From Planctomycetota bacterium (GTDB lineage: Bacteria; Planctomycetota; Phycisphaerae; UBA1845), in NCBI GenBank assembly GCA_024278775.1, contig JAJRSP010000015.1:1-19142 (forward strand): 19,142 bases of DNA, written 5' to 3'. Positions 15,502 through 19,142 of the stretch are shown in pieces (positions within the stretch are counted from its first letter, which is position 1; the number at the start of each line of letters is the position of its first letter). The translations under genes were made by a program, and so were the position numbers. Under the pieces are notes generated by a model that was not told the origin of the DNA, searched no databases, and saw only the letters and a list, made by a program, of their open reading frames with translations.

Positions 15502-15633
15502 AAGTCTTTTGAAGCCTCCCTCAGACGCGCCCGGTATGATGACGACCGGGCGAAATTCCTTAATCGGTGAGTCTGCCGCGTCCGTCGCCGGCGGGCTGTC
15601 TTCGGCGGCACCGTCACGGAACCGCTCGATACG

Positions 15634-16254
15634 CTACTTCGCCTTCTTGCGTTTTTGTTCCTCGTCCTTGAGCACTTCATCGACAATGCCGTATTCGAGC
15701 GCCTCTGTGGCGTTCAAATAGCGGTCACGATCGGTATCCTCGGCCACCTGCTCGATGGATCGGCCCGTCGCATCCGAGATGATTTTGTTGAGTACGGCCT
15801 TATCACGAAGCACTTCGTCCGCCTGGATGCGAATGTCTTCCGCCTGGCCGGTGATGCCGCCGTAGGGCTGATGCAACATCACCTTGGCGTTAGGGAGGAT
15901 GTAGCGTTTACCCTTCGAGCCAGCCATCAGGATGATGGCCGCCCCGCTGGCAGCTTGGCCGATGCAGTAGGTGGCCGCTTCCGAGCCCATAAATTGCATG
16001 GTGTCGTAGATGGCGAGGGTTTGATCTACCAAACCACCCGGCGAGTTGACGTACAGGTTGATGTCCTGGTCACGCCGAATTGATTGAAGATACAACAACT
16101 GCTGAATCACCGTGCTGGCCGTCCGCTCCACGATCGGACCGGATAGGAAGATGATTCGGTTTTCCAGCAGCATGTCGCTGAGCGACATTTCGCGCGTACG
16201 CTGATAAGACGGGTACTGATTGTAAACGCCCGGTGGGCCGTGTCGTTCTTGCAT
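15634..16254 (-). CDS. clpP: ATP-dependent Clp protease proteolytic subunit (second paralogue)
   Basis: ClpP paralogue of 206 residues from the ATG at 16254. It shows [37 protein letters not shown], catalytic S103 in GQAASGAA, H128 in MLHQPYGG, and Asp in AEDTDRDRY. The motif after the Ser is SGA rather than SMG. The C-terminus ends in a short Lys-rich tail (EEQKRKKAK). ATG 16254 is chosen because GAGG sits 8 nt upstream and the length is normal; upstream in-frame starts at 16329 and 16365 give extensions without family sequence, and the longest version would overlap tig. It lies 154 nt after tig, so co-transcription is likely. Two different ClpPs may form mixed rings (inference). Confidence 0.93.
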   Translation of the reverse strand: MQERHGPPGVYNQYPSYQRTREMSLSDMLLENRIIFLSGPIVERTASTVIQQLLYLQSIRRDQDINLYVNSPGGLVDQTLAIYDTMQFMGSEAATYCIGQAASGAAIILMAGSKGKRYILPNAKVMLHQPYGGITGQAEDIRIQADEVLRDKAVLNKIISDATGRSIEQVAEDTDRDRYLNATEALEYGIVDEVLKDEEQKRKKAK

Positions 16255-16408
16255 GAATGTGACCTCGTTGACTTCTCGCAATCCGTTCGGCGCTTCTTGC
16301 CCCTGCCTGGTCAAAACCTCTTCGGCCATCCGGCCACCATCTCCAACCTCAGTGGCGACACCCATGGCCCCCTGCGACCTACCGTCTTGTCGGCAGATTG
16401 GGCGTCCG

Positions 16409-17986
16409 TTATTTGGAGGTCTTTTTCTTGGACGTTTTCTTCGTCGTGGTCTTCTTGGCGGGCGTTTTGGCCTCACCCTTTTTTACGGCTTTCTTTACGG
16501 TTTTCTTAGATGCCTTTTTCACGGCCTTCTTGGCTGTGGTTTTTTTCGGACTTTCCGTTTCGGTGATCTCGGCGTCTTTCAAGAGCTGCGCGAGCACCTG
16601 TTTGTCACGCAGCTGGACATAGAGTGTCATCAAGCGGTTGTTTTTGCTCAGCTCATCACGCATCCGGTCGAAACGCATGTTGGCTTGTTGGGCCATCATA
16701 GCAATCGCGCCGTTGATTTCTTCCTCACCGACCTCGATTTTTTGATCCTCCGCGATTTTTTCCAGAATGAAGAACAGCTTCAGATCACGCACGGTCTGAT
16801 CGTGGGCCGCCGCACGCATATCGTCGGCGTTTTTTTCTACTTCGGACATGGGTATACCGGCTTGGAGCATCTCGACCGTTCGACGTGCCACGCTGCGCTC
16901 GGCCTGTCGCTGCGATAGCCCCGCAGGCACATCCATCTTCGTGTGGTCGACCAGATAATCTGCAATTTGCTCCTGCATGCGCTGACTGACCTGATCCCCA
17001 ATTCGTGTTTCAAGATTCGATCGGATGGCGTCGCGCAGTTCCTCTTCGCTATCCACCGCCAGCGCCGCGAGGAAGTCTTCGTCGAGCTCGGCCGGTACCA
17101 GCCGCTTGATCTCCTTGACCGTGAACTCGAAGGAGGCTTTCTTGCCTCGGAGGTCGAGATCGGTGTAGTCGTCGGGTATCGTCACTTCGAGCGAACCTGT
17201 ATCACCCACCTTCTTGCCGATGACGGCCTCTTTCAGGCCTTCGAGACGCATCCCCTTGACGACGATATCGCGTGCAGCGATGTCGTAGTTCTCCTCCTCC
17301 AGAAGCACCGTGTCTCCGGAGGAGAGCTTCGCATCGACATAGAGCATGTCATCTTCTTCGGCCCCGCCCTTTTCGATCGGGTTGAAGGAACCCCGTGACA
17401 GGCACATGTTTTTGATCGCGCTTTCCACGTCATCGTCTTCGACGACAAGCGGTGTTTTTTCGACGGGAATCTTTTCGAGCTTGGGCAATTCAAACTGGGG
17501 CTTGAGCTCCACTTCACAAGAGAAGGTCAACGGCTCACTCTGGGGGAGCTTGAAGTGATCCAATGCCTCATCGAAGGGCAACAACTGTTCCGTGTGACCG
17601 TCGTCACCATCTTTTTCGGATGGCACGCGGGTCCAAATCAAGGGATCGCCCAGCGTTTTGATATCCTCCTTCTCCACAGCCGCCAGATAGGCGCTGCTGA
17701 GTAGTTGGCTCTTGAGCTGGTCTCCCACGTCGGAGCCGAACCGCTTCTCCACCAGCTTCATGGGCGCATGGCCCTTGCGAAAACCAGGGATGGCGGCGTC
17801 ACGTTTGAGTTCCTTGAATTGCTCTCCCATTCGCTCATCAACCGTTTCTTTCGGGACGGTGATCGAAAGCTTGAGCTGTAGAGAACCGATGTCCTCCGTC
17901 TTTACGACGATGGCCTCCTTGAGCTTGGCCATCTGCTGATCTTCTTCCGAAAGCTGCTCCTCGACAGCCATTCCTTCATCGCTCAT
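16409..17986 (-). CDS. tig: Trigger factor with histone-H1-like lysine-rich C-terminal tail
   Basis: Ribosome-associated chaperone of 525 residues, clearly longer than E. coli trigger factor (432). The ribosome-binding motif GFRKGHAP is at residues 68-75. An expanded acidic stretch follows in the N-domain (VPSEKDGDDGHTEQLLPFDEA region). Next come an FKBP-like PPIase domain (about GGAEEDDMLYVDAKL to FTVKEIKRL) and the helical C-domain. The last 47 residues are a low-complexity tail of Lys, Ala and Thr (21 Lys) with KKAVKKA/KKT motifs. Start 17986 is chosen over the in-frame 18010 because GGAG lies 7 nt upstream. It is the first gene of the tig-clpP-clpP cluster, a standard folding/proteolysis arrangement. 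Confidence 0.93.
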   Translation of the reverse strand: MSDEGMAVEEQLSEEDQQMAKLKEAIVVKTEDIGSLQLKLSITVPKETVDERMGEQFKELKRDAAIPGFRKGHAPMKLVEKRFGSDVGDQLKSQLLSSAYLAAVEKEDIKTLGDPLIWTRVPSEKDGDDGHTEQLLPFDEALDHFKLPQSEPLTFSCEVELKPQFELPKLEKIPVEKTPLVVEDDDVESAIKNMCLSRGSFNPIEKGGAEEDDMLYVDAKLSSGDTVLLEEENYDIAARDIVVKGMRLEGLKEAVIGKKVGDTGSLEVTIPDDYTDLDLRGKKASFEFTVKEIKRLVPAELDEDFLAALAVDSEEELRDAIRSNLETRIGDQVSQRMQEQIADYLVDHTKMDVPAGLSQRQAERSVARRTVEMLQAGIPMSEVEKNADDMRAAAHDQTVRDLKLFFILEKIAEDQKIEVGEEEINGAIAMMAQQANMRFDRMRDELSKNNRLMTLYVQLRDKQVLAQLLKDAEITETESPKKTTAKKAVKKASKKTVKKAVKKGEAKTPAKKTTTKKTSKKKTSK

Positions 17987-18184
17987 TGAGCTGCTCCCAC
18001 GGTCGATCAAGGGTCCGGCCGGCTCCTCACTGCGAAGACCAGTGCCTTTTACCCGGATTCCGCGTCAAGCTACACGAACCCGGCGAGACAGGCAACGGGA
18101 CCCGTCACACCCCGCCGCCGAAAAGAATCGCCACGGCCGTCGATTCCGCCATGCACCCGCCCCGGCCACACTGGACGCCCTCGA

Positions 18185-18214
18185 TTGCCAAGGCCTCCGC
18201 GGTGCCTATATTAT
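18185..18214 (+). promoter_or_regulatory. Sigma70-like promoter for the aldolase gene
   Basis: TTGCCA (18185-18190) is followed after 16 bp by TATATT (18207-18212), or after 18 bp by TATTAT (18209-18214), in an AT-rich island of otherwise GC-rich DNA. It points toward the aldolase start about 52-54 nt downstream. On the opposite strand, the divergent tig gene shows only a poor TTGACG-like box near 18063-18068. Confidence 0.55.
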
Positions 18215-18265
18215 GCTGCCGACGGTATGAAATGTGCGGGGAATATCCCATGGAGGATTAGATAC

Positions 18266-19142
18266 ATGAGTGCCATTACCGATTTGCTTGGCAGCGACGG
18301 CGAAAGCCTGCTAACTCACAAATGCACCACTATCGACAAGTCCATGCTAACGCTACCGGGACCGGACTATGTCGACCGGGTTTTCTCGGTGACGGACAGG
18401 CCCGTACCGGTGCTTCGCAACCTACAGGCGATCTACAATCACGGTCGCCTCGGCGGAACCGGGTTTCTTTCCCTGCTGCCTGTGGACCAAGGTATCGAGC
18501 ATACGGCCGGTGCCTCCTTTGCGCCCAATCCGATCTATTTCGATCCGGAAAACATCGTCCGGCTCGCCATCGAGGGCGGTTGTAATGCCGTCGCCTCGAC
18601 GCTTGGCGTGCTTGGCTCGGTCGCTCGGAAGTACGCCCACAAAATCCCGTTCCTCGTCAAACTGAACCATAACGAGCTGTTGACCTATCCCAATACCTTC
18701 GATCAGATCATGTTTGCCGACGTTCGGCAGGCGGCCGACATGGGTGCCGCCGCGGTCGGCGCGACGATCTACTTCGGCTCGGAAGAATCCGGACGGCAGA
18801 TTCAGGAAGTGTCTGAGGCGTTTCATATCGCCCATGAGCTGGGGCTGGCGACCGTGCTCTGGTGCTACCTGCGGAACAGTGCCTTTAAGAAGGACGGCAC
18901 GGATTATCACGTGGCCGCGGACATGACCAACCAGGCGAATCACCTTGGCGTGACGATCGAGGCTGACATCATCAAGCAGAAGCAGGCCGAAACAAACGGC
19001 GGCTTCACCGCCATCAATTTCGCCAAAACTCACAAGGCCGTCTATACCGATCTCACGAGCGATCACCCGATCGACCTGACGCGGTATCAGATCGCAGGCT
19101 GTTACATGGGGCGCATCGGGCTCATCAACTCCGGTGGGGCCT
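18266..19142 (+). CDS. fbaB: Class I fructose-bisphosphate aldolase, FbaB/DhnA type (partial, runs off the window)
   Basis: Glycolytic/gluconeogenic aldolase that cleaves fructose 1,6-bisphosphate by a Schiff base. The first 292 residues are present with no stop before the window end. Family segments: [64 protein letters not shown], and [14 protein letters not shown], where K237 is the expected Schiff-base lysine. GGAGG lies 9 nt before ATG 18266. It is transcribed divergently from tig with a 279-nt gap. The gene is unrelated in function to the cluster on its left. Confidence 0.93.
   Translation, partial: MSAITDLLGSDGESLLTHKCTTIDKSMLTLPGPDYVDRVFSVTDRPVPVLRNLQAIYNHGRLGGTGFLSLLPVDQGIEHTAGASFAPNPIYFDPENIVRLAIEGGCNAVASTLGVLGSVARKYAHKIPFLVKLNHNELLTYPNTFDQIMFADVRQAADMGAAAVGATIYFGSEESGRQIQEVSEAFHIAHELGLATVLWCYLRNSAFKKDGTDYHVAADMTNQANHLGVTIEADIIKQKQAETNGGFTAINFAKTHKAVYTDLTSDHPIDLTRYQIAGCYMGRIGLINSGGA

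Noticed and set aside
18063..18068. Minus-strand TTGACG as -35 box for tig
   Set aside because: No acceptable -10 hexamer at 16-18 bp spacing.

Overview
The window looks like a chromosomal stretch of a GC-rich planctomycete, possibly of the Phycisphaerae side. I infer this from the gene set and order, not from any marker search: PhoH - 7TM-HD phosphodiesterase - YbeY - CorC in a row, tig followed by two different clpP genes, a divergent CdsA signature, lysine-rich protein tails, and a groEL ending in a GGM-rich tail.

Layout. Positions 1-399 hold no gene I can defend. A plus-strand block (400-8768) carries cdsA, phoH, a PgpH/YqfF-like HD protein, ybeY, a CorC/HlyC-type CBS protein and a Kef-type antiporter with a C-terminal CBS pair. 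Next come a small degenerate receiver-like protein (9037-9423), groES-groEL (9514-11575) and a terminator-like hairpin. A leader with strong inverted repeats follows, then a basic protein with a C/H zinc-finger-like motif (11937-12593). From 12750 to 14793 lies a compact heavy-metal operon. The minus strand then carries clpP, clpP and tig (transcribed tig first), and a class I fructose-bisphosphate aldolase diverges from tig and runs off the end.

The main discovery candidate is the metal operon. It starts with a MerR-family promoter (20-bp spacer with a dyad), followed by merR, a secreted protein with two tandem four-cysteine repeats, a MerC-like membrane protein with a CPVC motif, and a 250-residue secreted or lipoprotein HMA-thioredoxin fusion. 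That last gene has two in-frame TGA codons two codons apart (14227 and 14236). They sit where the HMA domain normally has its metal-binding CxxC, so the protein reads UxxU if TGA is decoded as selenocysteine. A 7-bp hairpin with a G-first apical loop lies 23 nt after the second TGA, as expected of a bacterial SECIS element. Normal genes here, including the three preceding ones in the operon, end in TGA, so the code is not globally reassigned.

Suggested cooperation (inference): MerR senses a thiophilic metal. The secreted Cys-rich protein and the diselenol HMA domain bind it outside the membrane, and the fused thioredoxin domain may keep the selenols/thiols reduced. The MerC-like protein moves or holds the metal at the membrane. 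Other oddities: a MerR lacking about half of its dimerization helix, a trigger factor with a histone-H1-like Lys tail, a YbeY lacking the third zinc histidine, and an antiporter with NN in place of the expected Asp pair.
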